Counted from the first letter of the stretch, positions 8,668-18,090 are shown. The stretch: DNA of 64,000 bases from Alkalicoccobacillus plakortidis (GCF_023703085.1 NZ_JAMQJY010000001.1:372001-436000), one strand, 5' to 3'. Numbers and translations are program-made. The notes: generated by a model from the letters alone, not told the origin.

Positions 8668-10236
8668 ATGAATAACAAAGACACAATCATTTTAGGCATT
8701 GATATCGGAACAACAAGTGCTAAATCCGTATTATTTTATACAAACGGGGCCGTTTTAGCTTCAAGTGAAATTAGCTATCCGACATTATCCCCTCAACCTG
8801 CTTGGTCAGAGCAAGATCCTGAAGTCATTTTAAGGGCGGTAAAACTATCTGTCTCACAATCGATTGCGTCTTCCAATACTGAGCCAAGTAAAATCGCTGC
8901 AGCCGGATTTTCAACGGCCATGCACTCTTTGTTAGCTGTGACCAAAGAGGGAAAAGCGATGACAAATAGTATCATTTGGTCTGATAATCGTAGTGCAGAA
9001 CAAGTAACTACGTTAAAGCAATCAAATGAAGCATTAGAATTTTATTTAAGGACAGGTACACCGATTCATACAATGTCACCGCTTTCAAAATTGTTGTGGA
9101 TGAAAGAGCATACTCCTGATGTTTTTCAACGTGCGTATAAATTCATCTCCATTAAAGAATATATTTGGTTCCATTTATTTGGAGAGTTTGTTGTTGACTA
9201 CTCCATTGCCTCAGCAAGTGGTCTCTTAAATCTCAGCAAAAATGAATGGGATCAAGAAATTCTCCAATATATAGGCATGACAAAAGATCAATTATCAGAA
9301 CTTGTACCAATCACATACAAACAAGAGCTTAGCCATGCAAGTATCGCACAAGAATTAGGCGTTTCTAACTCGACTCCATTTGTCATTGGAGCGAGTGATG
9401 GTGTGCTGGCTAATGTTGGTGTGGGAGCAGGATCCAATGATAAAACGGTTATTACTATTGGAACGAGTGGAGCAATAAGAAGAACCGTAAAAGAACCTAA
9501 AACCGACCAACATCAACGAACATTTTGCTATGCGTTAACTGAAAATAGTTGGGTCATTGGTGGCGCGACAAACAATGGTGGTAATGCATTTCGATGGTTT
9601 CGAGATGAATGGTCCAAAGGAAAACAAATGGATGATGCACAAGAGATGACAAAGGACGTATACGAATATTTGTTAAGCCTCGCTGAGACATCTCCAGCAG
9701 GAGCAAAAGGACTGCTGTTCATGCCATTTCTAAATGGAGAGCGAGCGCCTTATTGGAACCCCAATGCTCGTGCGGGTTTTGTAGGAATTGGCAATCATCA
9801 CACTCAACCTGATTTTATTCGTTCATTGCTAGAAGGCGTTATTTTTAGCATTTATTCTGTTGGACTTGCCTTACGTGATTTAAGTGGTCCATTGACAGAA
9901 ATTCGTGCCTCAGGTGGCTTTGCCCGCTCACCATTATGGCTGCAAATTCTTTCTGATGTATTTGGGAAGGAAATTCAAATTCCATCAAGTCATCACGCTT
10001 CTGCATTTGGAGCGGGCATCGTCGCTTTACTCGGAACGGGGCATCTGCAGTCACTTGAGGAATCAGATCGTTGGATTGATATTAAGCACATGTATGAACC
10101 AAATAAACAAACAAATGAAACCTATCTAGAACTTTTTGAGTTATATGAATCCGTTTATCAAGCTCTAGAGCAGCCGTTCGATCAACTCGCTCGGATCCAG
10201 CAAAGGTATAAAAGTCAATCAACGCCTCTCAAGTAG
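8668..10236 (+). CDS. gntK: Gluconokinase (FGGY family carbohydrate kinase)
   Basis: A 522-residue FGGY kinase, predicted to make 6-phosphogluconate from gluconate. The N-terminal phosphate-binding motif is GIDIGTTSAKS. GntK-like segments are FSTAMHSLLAV, SIIWSDNRSAEQV, TIGTSGAIRRT and NNGGNAFRWFRDEW; the C-terminal FGGY signature is in ASGGFARSPLWLQILSDVFG. The length matches B. subtilis GntK (513). No gluconate permease or GntR repressor is nearby, so specificity rests on family resemblance; xylulokinase or another FGGY kinase is the alternative. The ribosome binding site is AAGGAGGAAA. Confidence 0.8.
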   Translation: MNNKDTIILGIDIGTTSAKSVLFYTNGAVLASSEISYPTLSPQPAWSEQDPEVILRAVKLSVSQSIASSNTEPSKIAAAGFSTAMHSLLAVTKEGKAMTNSIIWSDNRSAEQVTTLKQSNEALEFYLRTGTPIHTMSPLSKLLWMKEHTPDVFQRAYKFISIKEYIWFHLFGEFVVDYSIASASGLLNLSKNEWDQEILQYIGMTKDQLSELVPITYKQELSHASIAQELGVSNSTPFVIGASDGVLANVGVGAGSNDKTVITIGTSGAIRRTVKEPKTDQHQRTFCYALTENSWVIGGATNNGGNAFRWFRDEWSKGKQMDDAQEMTKDVYEYLLSLAETSPAGAKGLLFMPFLNGERAPYWNPNARAGFVGIGNHHTQPDFIRSLLEGVIFSIYSVGLALRDLSGPLTEIRASGGFARSPLWLQILSDVFGKEIQIPSSHHASAFGAGIVALLGTGHLQSLEESDRWIDIKHMYEPNKQTNETYLELFELYESVYQALEQPFDQLARIQQRYKSQSTPLK

Positions 10237-10347
10237 ACGGTAATATGATTATGTAAACTTAATGGTTTTTCCATTTCTGAAACATTCACCTCCCCATTTT
10301 ATAAATGGCCTCTCGATGTATTAGATGAGAACAAAGGAGGAGATCAG

Positions 10348-11124
10348 ATGGTAAAGCTGTTTATTGATCCTGGTCATGGAGGCACAGATCCAGGAGCAGT
10401 GGGCCATGGTTTGCAGGAAAAAGCATTAACACTTGAGATTGGACGTCAAATACGGGATATATTGCTACGCGAATACGTTGGTGTGGGCGTGAAGATGAGC
10501 AGAACGACCGATGTTTTTTTACCTTTAACAGAACGAACCCGGTTAGCAAATCAATGGGGAGCAACCTATTTTGTATCTATTCATATTAATGCTGGCGGAG
10601 GGTCGGGTTTTGAAACCTTTGTTCATTCAAGTCGAAGAACACAAACCGTTAAGTTGCAATCGGTTATGCACGATGAAATGATGACTCGGTTACAAGTAGC
10701 AGATCGGGGGCAAAAAGCAGCTGACTTTGCTGTATTACGAGGAACAAAAATGCCTGCAATTTTAACTGAAAATCTGTTTATTGATCGAACGACTGATGCC
10801 CACAAGCTAAAAAGCGGAGCCTTTTTGCGGCTAGTAGCCGAGGCCCACGTATTTGGACTTGCCCAAGCATTTCAGTTACAAAAAAAGTCTGTTATACCAA
10901 GTCAAAATTCTATGTATCGAGTTCAAAGCGGCTCTTTTGAGGTAATGAAAAATGCGAATCAGGTTAAAAAAAAGATAGAAGAGGCGGGATATTCACCGTT
11001 TATTCGTCTTGAGAACGGGTTGCACAAAGTTCAAGTTGGAGCCTTTTCAAATCAATCAAATGCAGAGTCATTAGCTGCAGAGCTTCGTAAAAAAGGGTTT
11101 ACTGCAGGTGTTTTTCGTTCATAA
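10348..11124 (+). CDS. cwlC: N-acetylmuramoyl-L-alanine amidase CwlC with SPOR domain
   Basis: A 258-residue Amidase_3 enzyme that cleaves peptidoglycan stem peptides. In B. subtilis CwlC is made in the mother cell under sigma-K and helps lyse it. The zinc and catalytic residues are visible: H10 (DPGHGG), E24 (LQEKALTL), H79 (SIHINAGGG) and E141 (LTENLFID). The C-terminal 80 residues are a SPOR domain with two repeats (YRVQSGSF and HKVQVGAF), which binds denuded glycan strands. There is no signal peptide, as in B. subtilis CwlC. No confident sigma-K promoter could be assigned. Confidence 0.9.
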   Translation: MVKLFIDPGHGGTDPGAVGHGLQEKALTLEIGRQIRDILLREYVGVGVKMSRTTDVFLPLTERTRLANQWGATYFVSIHINAGGGSGFETFVHSSRRTQTVKLQSVMHDEMMTRLQVADRGQKAADFAVLRGTKMPAILTENLFIDRTTDAHKLKSGAFLRLVAEAHVFGLAQAFQLQKKSVIPSQNSMYRVQSGSFEVMKNANQVKKKIEEAGYSPFIRLENGLHKVQVGAFSNQSNAESLAAELRKKGFTAGVFRS

Positions 11125-11198
11125 AACAAACGAGGTATGCATATTCATATAATCGGGGACAATAGTAATTGTATTTTGATTATATGGAGGATAAGACT

Positions 11199-11402
11199 AT
11201 GCAGACTACTAGAGGCACGGAAAATACGTATGACGTCATGCTACGTGTTGAAAAAGCGTTAAAAACAACTGAAGCATTTATACAAGCAGAGCTGAATGCA
11301 ATGAACACAAAACAAACTCAACAAGCAGAAGCATTTATCCAAGAAGCCAGAGCGGATTATCTGGATGCACAAAAATATTATACGTCGCGTCTTTATACGT
11401 AA
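11199..11402 (+). CDS. Small helical protein, DUF2564-like
   Basis: A 67-residue protein, probably an all-helical hairpin (RVEKALKTTEAFIQAEL... QAEAFIQEARADYLDAQKYY). It resembles the DUF2564 family of small Bacillus proteins, but the match is by pattern only. ATG 11199 follows TGGAGGATAAG. Function is unknown. It ends at a bidirectional terminator shared with the convergent HesB-like gene. Confidence 0.6.
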   Translation: MQTTRGTENTYDVMLRVEKALKTTEAFIQAELNAMNTKQTQQAEAFIQEARADYLDAQKYYTSRLYT

Positions 11403-11438
11403 AAAGAAGCGTGAGCATTAGGCTACGCTTCTTTTTTT
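11403..11438. terminator. Bidirectional terminator
   Basis: AAAGAAGCGT with ACGCTTCTTT, flanked by A and T runs. It serves the small helical protein (+). It overlaps the 3' end of the HesB-like gene (-), whose stop is at 11423. Confidence 0.85.
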
Positions 11439-11746
11439 ATGTGTTCCTCTGGATGTGCTGCATCTAAAAAACGGGGTTGGTTGAATTCAACTCGATCAAG
11501 ATCAGAATTATAGTCAATGGTCATTCCATCTACATACCAAAAATCATCTTCTGTTACAAAAAAAGCGATGCCTTGTTTTTCAAGAATATACGAGTTAGGA
11601 CTTGGTTCATCTCTCATTACTCCTACAGAAAATCCGCCAGACCCAACTCCTCCAACACGGACAAATAAACGTACGGATTCACCATTCTTCAATTCCATTT
11701 CCTCTTTATATAACGTAACGACCGAGTCTGATAATAATAATTGCAT
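11423..11746 (-). CDS. HesB/IscA-like protein, YneR type
   Basis: A 107-residue protein of the HesB-like YneR family: MQLLLSDSVVTLYKEEM, then a RLFVRVGGVGSGGFSVGV segment equal to the IscA core. It lacks the three cysteines that bind iron-sulfur clusters in true IscA, as YneR proteins do, so cluster transfer is unlikely. The start at 11746 follows AGGAGGAATATCT. In B. subtilis yneR lies close to yneT-parE-parC; here it is about 6 kb upstream of them and in the opposite direction. Confidence 0.82.
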   Translation of the reverse strand: MQLLLSDSVVTLYKEEMELKNGESVRLFVRVGGVGSGGFSVGVMRDEPSPNSYILEKQGIAFFVTEDDFWYVDGMTIDYNSDLDRVEFNQPRFLDAAHPEEHIKKEA

Positions 11747-11880
11747 TAGATATTCCTCCTAACTTTGTTTAGTTTATCACAATTGAACATTTTTTTAAGC
11801 TTGTGAGAAGGACAATTCGTTTCGAATGTCGAAATAGAAAGATGAACAAATATGTACATAAAGATTGGTGGGAATATAGT

Positions 11881-13380
11881 ATGTCAACTGAAAAGAAATA
11901 CTTAGATCTTGTTCAAAAACAGAATCATTATAACCAAGCCTTATCCTTACTCGCTTGGGATGCGCGCACTGGAGCTCCAAAAAAAGGCGCAGGACAGCGT
12001 TCTGAAGTCATTGGCACTCTTTCTTCTGAGGTGTTTGCTTTGTCTACATCTAATGAGATGGAATCATTATTGACTGAATTAGAAGCATCAGAAGATACGA
12101 TTGCAGACATCACTGCAAAAAGCATCAAAGAATCTCGTAAAGAGTACGATCGCAATACAAAAATTCCTGCTGCTGAATTCAAAGAGTATGTAACTTTACA
12201 ATCCCAAACAGAAACCCTTTGGGAGGAAGCAAAGGACAAATCAGATTTTGAGATGTTCCGCCCTAATTTAGAGAAATTAATTGACTTTAAAAAGCGGTTT
12301 ATTGGCTATTATGGTGAAGAAACGGGCCATGCGTATAACACCTTATTGGATGATTATGAGCCAGGTGTTTTTGTTGACACCATCGATGAAGTATTCTCAG
12401 ATCTTCGTAAAAATTTAGTCCCACTTGTTCAAGCTGTAACAGAATCAGCTCATCAGCCAAAAATGGACAGTTTATTAACTCATTTTCCAAAAGAAAATCA
12501 ACAAGCATTAAGTCTTGATATCCTAAAAGAAATTGGCTTTGATTTTTCTGCAGGAAGAATGGATGAAACAGTTCACCCGTTTGCAATTGGAATTAACCCT
12601 TATGATGTACGTGTGACAACTAAATACAATGAGTCAGATTTTAGAGTATCGTTATTCGGAACCATTCACGAAGGTGGACATGCTTTATATGAACAAAACA
12701 TCTCACCGGACCTCATTGGTACACCACTTAGTAGTGGGACGTCTATGGGGATTCATGAATCACAATCATTGTTCTGGGAGAAATTCGTCGGGCAAAACTT
12801 TGCGTTTTGGGAACGAAATTACCCTCTATTAAAAAAGCATGCGAATGGACAATTTGATAACGTTAGTCTTGAGGACTTTTATTTTGCGGTGAATCAAGCG
12901 AAACCTTCCTTAATTCGTATTGAAGCAGATGAGCTAACTTATTGCCTTCACATTATTCTTCGTTATGAATTAGAAAAAGCGTTAATTGAAGGAAGTTTAG
13001 CTGTAAAGGATCTTCCACATGTGTGGAATGAAAAAATGCAGGAGTATTTAGGCGTAAAACCAGCAAACGATGGGGAGGGTGTACTTCAGGATGTACACTG
13101 GTCTTTTGGCGCATTTGGCTATTTCCCTTCATATGCATTAGGTTACATTTATGCCGCTCAGCTAAAAGAGGCATTTACTAAATCTAATCCTGGTTTTGAT
13201 CAACTCATTCAACAAGGTGACTATGCTCCAATCCGTAGTTGGATGACCGAGAACGTTCACCAATTTGGTCGAGGAAAAAAACAAGCCGATATATTAAAAG
13301 ATACAACTGGATCCGGTATTGATGCAAAGCCATTAATTCAGTACCTTCAAAGCAAGTATACAAAACTCTATAAGTTATAA
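11881..13380 (+). CDS. ypwA: Carboxypeptidase Taq (M32 family metallopeptidase)
   Basis: A 499-residue thermostable-type M32 carboxypeptidase, similar in length to B. subtilis YpwA (501). The zinc motif HEGGH is at residues 263-267 and the downstream HESQSLFWE motif holds the third ligand. The family segment LTYCLHIILRYELEKALIEG is also present. ATG 11881 (MSTEKKYLDLV) was chosen because GGTGGGAA lies eight bases upstream; 26 further codons are open upstream but lack a site. It removes C-terminal residues from peptides in the cytoplasm. Confidence 0.93.
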   Translation: MSTEKKYLDLVQKQNHYNQALSLLAWDARTGAPKKGAGQRSEVIGTLSSEVFALSTSNEMESLLTELEASEDTIADITAKSIKESRKEYDRNTKIPAAEFKEYVTLQSQTETLWEEAKDKSDFEMFRPNLEKLIDFKKRFIGYYGEETGHAYNTLLDDYEPGVFVDTIDEVFSDLRKNLVPLVQAVTESAHQPKMDSLLTHFPKENQQALSLDILKEIGFDFSAGRMDETVHPFAIGINPYDVRVTTKYNESDFRVSLFGTIHEGGHALYEQNISPDLIGTPLSSGTSMGIHESQSLFWEKFVGQNFAFWERNYPLLKKHANGQFDNVSLEDFYFAVNQAKPSLIRIEADELTYCLHIILRYELEKALIEGSLAVKDLPHVWNEKMQEYLGVKPANDGEGVLQDVHWSFGAFGYFPSYALGYIYAAQLKEAFTKSNPGFDQLIQQGDYAPIRSWMTENVHQFGRGKKQADILKDTTGSGIDAKPLIQYLQSKYTKLYKL

Positions 13381-13387
13381 GAAAAAG

Positions 13388-13413
13388 AAACGGGCCACAC
13401 GCCCGTTTTTTTT
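13388..13413 (+). terminator. Rho-independent terminator of the M32 peptidase gene
   Basis: AAACGGGC-5-GCCCGTTT followed by a long T run. Confidence 0.9.
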
Positions 13414-13415
13414 TA

Positions 13416-13459
13416 ACTTATTATTCCTAGTTGACTACTAAGAATAATAAGTGTATGAT
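13416..13459 (+). promoter_or_regulatory. Sigma-A promoter inside a 37-bp palindromic operator
   Basis: TTGACT (13431-13436), 17 bases, TATGAT (13454-13459). The -35 box is at the centre of an imperfect palindrome (13416-13452): the outer arms ACTTATTATTC/GAATAATAAGT are perfect and inner TAGT/ACTA arms are in register, giving 16 of 18 pairs. A repressor bound here would block RNA polymerase. Confidence 0.75.
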
Positions 13460-13494
13460 CAGAGTACGTTAAACGATTGAAAGGAGCATTCTGA

Positions 13495-13956
13495 ATGGCA
13501 CATATAACATTGTTAGCAGGAGACCAGTTTTTGAACAAAAAAGACAAACTGTTTTTAACGCAATTGGAATCTTGGGTTGTTGAACAAGGTCATAAGCTTT
13601 CAGAGGTTCGCATTTCTTCCTTTAGTCAAGACCTGTTTAAAGCGGATATGATCATTTTAGCAATACCGGTAGAACAGCACTCGTATCAAGCCTTTAAGGA
13701 CTTTATGCAAAGCTTACCTGCCAATAGCTTGCAAGACAAAAATGTCTATCCATTTATTCTAGGTGGTACACCTGCACACTTAAGTATTATGGAGTTATAT
13801 CTCAACCCATTACTAAATCGCTTAGGGGTAACAGAGCCACTTAAACCAGTTCCTCAGCACATTCAAACATGTAAACATAAACCAAAACCAAAAAATACGT
13901 TCTCAATCGAGCGCTTTTATCAATTTTTACAGCTAAATATTCCGCAGTCTGTATAA
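13495..13956 (+). CDS. Flavodoxin-fold NAD(P)H-dependent FMN reductase-like protein
   Basis: A 153-residue protein with the flavodoxin-like fold of NADPH-dependent FMN reductases and quinone/azo reductases. It has an N-terminal beta strand (HITLLAGD), the ADMIILAIPVEQHSYQ segment (phosphate/flavin loop region in relatives), and PFILGGTPAHLSIMELYLNPLL (dimer and flavin region). The GTPAH variant replaces the more common GG-W/Y-G pattern, so the exact substrate is open. ATG 13495 follows AAAGGAGCATTCTG. The strong palindromic operator suggests induction by a small electrophile or oxidant; no regulator gene is adjacent. Confidence 0.7.
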   Translation: MAHITLLAGDQFLNKKDKLFLTQLESWVVEQGHKLSEVRISSFSQDLFKADMIILAIPVEQHSYQAFKDFMQSLPANSLQDKNVYPFILGGTPAHLSIMELYLNPLLNRLGVTEPLKPVPQHIQTCKHKPKPKNTFSIERFYQFLQLNIPQSV

Positions 13957-13973
13957 ATGACACCAACCATGCA

Positions 13974-14016
13974 AAAAAGATGAACGAGCAAACCTATCTG
14001 CTCATTCATCTTTTTT
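13974..14016. terminator. Bidirectional terminator between flavin reductase and MarC genes
   Basis: AAAAGATGA-ACGAGCA with TGCTCAT-TCATCTTTT, with A and T runs on the two sides; it serves both convergent genes. Confidence 0.88.
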
Positions 14017-14019
14017 CTG

Positions 14020-14652
14020 TTAAAGTGAAAATACCTCACTCAGTCCACTAACAATCATTTCAACGGCCATAACTGTTAAAATAAGTCCCATTAACCGAGT
14101 AATAATGGTAAGCTCCGTTTTATTTAATTTATCATTAATCCAACTTGAGTAATAAAAAATAACAAATGTAACGAGCAAAATTAAAGTAAAGGCAATAAAA
14201 ACACTTACGGAATGACTAATCTTATCTGAGTGTGCAGACGTTAAGCTCATGACCGTTGCAATCGTCCCAGGTCCTGCAATAAGAGGAGTACCAAGTGGTG
14301 TAACAGAAATATCTTCTTTCTCTAATCCTTCTTTATGTTCATCCTCATGGAGTGCTTGACTATGTGTTGATTTGGCACTCACTAACTTATAACCGATTCC
14401 AAAAATTATAATTCCTCCGGCTATCCGCAATGCATCTACTGTAATGCCAAAGGCTTTGAATAAAAAAGGACCTACAACTAAAAAAGCAGTTAAAATCGCA
14501 AATGCTGTAGCAATTGCTTTAAAAGCAATATGGCGCCGTTCCTTTGTCGAATTGGATTCAGTCATTGCTAGGAATATGGGAATATTACCGATCGGATTCA
14601 TAATCGCAAAAATGGATACAATAGCTTGAAGCGTAAATGAGATCATAAACAA
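14020..14652 (-). CDS. MarC family integral membrane protein
   Basis: A 210-residue protein with six hydrophobic segments, of the MarC/UPF0056 family (B. subtilis YvbG, 211 residues). The N-terminal signature is IVSIFAIMNPIGNIPIFLA, and SVTPLGTPLIAGPGTIATVM is the conserved second-half repeat. The biochemical role of the family is not known; early links to multiple antibiotic resistance were not confirmed. The start at 14652 has AGGAG nine bases upstream. Confidence 0.87.
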   Translation of the reverse strand: MFMISFTLQAIVSIFAIMNPIGNIPIFLAMTESNSTKERRHIAFKAIATAFAILTAFLVVGPFLFKAFGITVDALRIAGGIIIFGIGYKLVSAKSTHSQALHEDEHKEGLEKEDISVTPLGTPLIAGPGTIATVMSLTSAHSDKISHSVSVFIAFTLILLVTFVIFYYSSWINDKLNKTELTIITRLMGLILTVMAVEMIVSGLSEVFSL

Positions 14653-14799
14653 AAACTCCTGCCTACATATTGATTTGCTATTATGCTGTCCTAATTCTTT
14701 TATAACAATTCAATGGTTTTAGTCTTAAAATGCGTATTTTAGGGTATAGAAGGAGTGTATTTATTCTTTATAAAGATCATAAAGAGAGGTTGTGCGGGG

Positions 14800-15855
14800 T
14801 TGATAACGTTTGAAGGGGTAACAAAAACATTTGCTGATGGAACTAAAGGGGTCGATAATCTCTCTTTAACCATTAACAGCGGAGAATTTTTTGTGTTAAT
14901 TGGACCAAGTGGGTGTGGAAAAACAACAACAATGAAAATGATTAATCGCTTAATTGATCCCACAGAAGGGGTAATTAAGATAGATGATGATCGTGTTCAG
15001 GACGTAAATATTAATAAATTACGCTGGAATATTGGCTATGTATTGCAACAGATTGCCTTATTTCCGAACATGACAATTGCTGAGAATATCGCAGTTGTGC
15101 CTGAAATGATGAAATGGAAAAAGACCGAGATTCAATCTCGTGTAGATGAACTTTTAAACATGGTTGGTTTAAAACCTGAACAATTCAGAGATCGCATGCC
15201 AAATGAGCTCTCTGGTGGACAGCAGCAACGAATCGGTGTTGCAAGAGCGCTTGCTTGGAATCCGAATATTATCTTGATGGATGAGCCCTTTAGTGCACTT
15301 GACCCAATAAGTCGAGAGCAGTTGCAAGAGGATATAAGGAATCTCCAAAAAGAAATCAAAAAAACAATTGTATTTGTCACCCATGACATGGATGAAGCAT
15401 TACATTTAGGTGAAAAAATATGCATGATGCGCGATGGTGCTGCTGTTCAAATCGGCACACCAGAAGAACTTTTGACTAATCCAAAAGATGAGTTTGTGCA
15501 ACAATTTATCGGAAGTCGAGCTCTTAAAAAGGGAAAAACGAGTTCTGAGAATAAGATCCGCTCATTTATAAATAAAAGCAGTTCATATCTTCGCCCTGAA
15601 ATAGATGAATTGGATGAGCAGCTGCAATTTACAACAAAGCCTGATGGCAGCCTTAATCAAACGTATTTTCAATCGGTTCACCGAACAGATGTACAAGCTG
15701 TTTCAGGTGATTATACGGCGAAGGATGCCTATACAACCCTACAAAAGCTAGAGATTCCCGCGATACCCGTAGTAGAGGATGAGATGATTATCGGCACAAT
15801 CTCATACGAGGATCTAGCGAGAATGGCTGCTGAAGGGAGTGTGGCAAGCAAATGA
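14800..15855 (+). CDS. Compatible-solute ABC transporter ATP-binding protein, OpuFA/OpuCA type
   Basis: A 351-residue ATPase of the glycine betaine/carnitine/choline importer group. Walker A is GPSGCGKTT near residue 37, the signature is LSGGQQQR, and Walker B is IILMDEPFSALDP. The C-terminus has one recognisable CBS-like unit (YTAKDAYTTLQKLEIPAIPVV), which in OpuC/OpuA proteins responds to ionic strength or c-di-AMP. The start is TTG 14800 (LITFEGVTK) with AGAGAGG ten bases upstream; a longer GTG 14755 frame adds unrelated residues. It overlaps the next gene by four bases (ATGA). Confidence 0.88.
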   Translation: MITFEGVTKTFADGTKGVDNLSLTINSGEFFVLIGPSGCGKTTTMKMINRLIDPTEGVIKIDDDRVQDVNINKLRWNIGYVLQQIALFPNMTIAENIAVVPEMMKWKKTEIQSRVDELLNMVGLKPEQFRDRMPNELSGGQQQRIGVARALAWNPNIILMDEPFSALDPISREQLQEDIRNLQKEIKKTIVFVTHDMDEALHLGEKICMMRDGAAVQIGTPEELLTNPKDEFVQQFIGSRALKKGKTSSENKIRSFINKSSSYLRPEIDELDEQLQFTTKPDGSLNQTYFQSVHRTDVQAVSGDYTAKDAYTTLQKLEIPAIPVVEDEMIIGTISYEDLARMAAEGSVASK

Positions 15856-17386
15856 GTCATTTGCAGGATTTTTATCAGTTATTTTTACAAAGACAAGATA
15901 TGCTGTGGTCTTCTTTATGGGAGCATCTACAGTTATCGATTATCTCCTTATTAATTGCTGTTTTTATTGCCGTTCCATTAGGCATCGTTTTATCGAGAAA
16001 AGATCGAATCGCCGAATTTATCATTGGTATTGCGGCTGTTCTTCAAACTATTCCAAGTCTAGCCTTACTCGGATTTATGATTTTATTTGTAGGCATAGGT
16101 ACAACACCTGCAATTATTGCCTTAACTGCTTATGCCCTTTTGCCTATTTTACGGAATACATATACGGGTATAAAAGAAGTAAATCCGGCTATTCGCGAAG
16201 CAGCTCGTGGAATGGGTATGAACTCATATCGTAGTCTTATTAAGGTAGAGCTACCGATTGCCTTACCAACCGTTATGGCCGGTATTAGAACGTCAATGGT
16301 GTTAATTGTAGGTACGGCAACACTAGCTGCTTTAATTGGTGCTGGTGGTCTTGGAGACCTCATTATGACTGGTATTCAACGTTCGAATAACGAGTATATC
16401 TTACTTGGTGCGATCCAGCCGCTCTTTTGGCTCTATTTTTTGATGGGATATTACGTGTTACCGAACGATTAAGCAAGCGTAGCTCGTATAAACCAGTATT
16501 AGCTGTCATTGGTTTAGCTTTAGCTATTATTTTTGTCCCAATGCTTGCTATGCGTGGTTCAATTGGACCAGATCTTGTAGTTGGAGGAAAAATGGGTGCT
16601 GAACCTGAGATAGTTGGCAATATGTATAAGCATTTAATAGAAGACGAAACGGATCTAACTGTTGAGGTACAAGGAAATCTAGGAGCAACGGATTTTGTCT
16701 TTAATGCCTTACGTGTAGGAGATATTGATGTGTATCCTGAATTTTCAGGAACCATTGTTGGTGAGCTTTTAGCACTGGATGACTTCAGTTATGACCCTGA
16801 TGAAGCTTATGAACAAGCAAGGGAAGGAATTTATGATGAGTATCAATTCCGCTTCCTTGAACCGATGCTATACAATAATACGTACGCAATTGCTGTACCA
16901 AGAGATAAAGCCGAGGAAAATAACATTGAAACGATCTCTGATTTAGAATCAGTAAAAGATGACTGGAGATTTGGTTTTTCCTTCGAATTTATTGATCGCC
17001 AAGATGGGTATGCAGGATTTCCGGACCGGTATGGATTTGAGCTTGCTAACGTTTCTTCTCTCGATGTCTCTGCAGGCATTCGAGCGATTGAAAGTGAAAA
17101 CATTGAGGGAACAGATGTGTTCTCAACAGATCCACAAATTGTCGAAAATGATCTCGTAGTGCTAGAAGATGATGAAAGTTTATTTCCACCTTATCAAGGA
17201 GCTCCTTTGATTCGAGAAGAAACATTGGAGCAATATCCGGAGCTTGAAGATATCCTGAATCAGCTTGCAGGAAAAATTTCTGAGGAAGATATTCAAGAAT
17301 TAAATTATTTGGTCGATATTGAGGATGAAAACCCATCGGATGTAGCAAGAGATTATCTGGTTGAAATCGGATTGCTAACTGAATAA
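15852..17386 (+). CDS. Fused permease/substrate-binding protein of compatible-solute ABC transporter (OpuFB-like), frameshifted
   Basis: The N-terminal part (15852 to about 16470) is a BPD_transp_1 permease with the EAARGMGMNSYRSLIKVELP coupling loop. The C-terminal part (about 16550-17386) is an OpuAC-type binding domain starting at GPDLVVGGKMGAEPEIVG. The frames differ. At 16413-16420 ATCCAGCC stands where ATCCCAGCC is expected; adding one C gives GAIPAALLALFFDGILRVTERL, the normal link between permease and last helix. The product is thus one polypeptide, as in the described OpuF transporters, not separate permease and lipoprotein. Likely ligands are glycine betaine and related osmolytes (by family). 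Confidence 0.85.
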
Positions 17387-17449
17387 TGAGTGTTAATGCA
17401 GGAATTGGGGTATGATGTTTGTACATGATTTATGAGAGGAGTGATGGAA

Positions 17450-17863
17450 ATGACAATCGAGAACCCATCAAATCAGGCGATTACAAATATTTTTCACACA
17501 AGTAAACGAATTGCTGTGGTAGGATTATCAGATAACCCAGAGCGTACCTCCTATATGATTTCAGAGGCGATGCAAAAAGCAGGCTATGAAATTATCCCCG
17601 TGAATCCAACTGTCACAGAGGTATTAGGTGTAAAAGCTGTGTCATCCCTCAAAGAGATTGAAGGTGACATTGATATCGTGAATGTGTTTAGAAGAAGTGA
17701 ATTCCTTCCTGATATCGCAAAAGACACTGTAGAGGTTGGTGCAAATGTCTTCTGGGCACAACTTGGTGTTACAAACCAAGAAGCCTATGATTATTTACGT
17801 GAACACAATATCACAACGGTTATGAATCGCTGTATCAAAGTAGAGCACGCCAAATTCAAGTAA
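17450..17863 (+). CDS. yneT: CoA-binding protein YneT
   Basis: A 137-residue protein with the CoA-binding (succinyl-CoA synthetase alpha-like) Rossmann fold: IAVVGLSDNPERTSYMI near residue 20, YEIIPVNP near 48, and ANVFWAQLGVTNQEA near 100. ATG 17450 is favoured because GAGAGGAG lies eight bases upstream; ATG 17444 is too close. It stands just before parE-parC, the same order as in B. subtilis (yneT-parE-parC). Its function is not established. Confidence 0.88.
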   Translation: MTIENPSNQAITNIFHTSKRIAVVGLSDNPERTSYMISEAMQKAGYEIIPVNPTVTEVLGVKAVSSLKEIEGDIDIVNVFRRSEFLPDIAKDTVEVGANVFWAQLGVTNQEAYDYLREHNITTVMNRCIKVEHAKFK

Positions 17864-17871
17864 AATGTTCA

Positions 17872-17898
17872 GGGAGGATGCCAATATGGTATCCTCCC
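17872..17898 (+). terminator. Hairpin after yneT
   Basis: GGGAGGATGCC pairs with GGTATCCTCCC around a 5-base loop. It lacks a T run (TATATAAACG follows), so it may protect or weakly terminate the transcript. Confidence 0.5.
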
Positions 17899-17983
17899 TA
17901 TATAAACGAATAAGTTAAACGTACATCATTTATAAAAAATCGGCCAAATCTAAAGAATAACGATACAAAAATAGAAAAGATCC

Positions 17984-18059
17984 TTGATATAACTGAAATA
18001 ACCATTAGAATTAACTTATATCATACGCTGAGAAACACATGTTCGGTTTTGTGCTACAA
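17984..18059 (+). promoter_or_regulatory. Candidate parE promoters
   Basis: TTGATA (17984-17989), 16 bases, TAGAAT (18006-18011). A second candidate is the extended -10 TGCTACAAT (18052-18060), closer to the TTG start at 18091. Confidence 0.45.
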
Positions 18060-18090
18060 TAGCTGTAGCAAGTTGAAAGGGGTTCAGACG

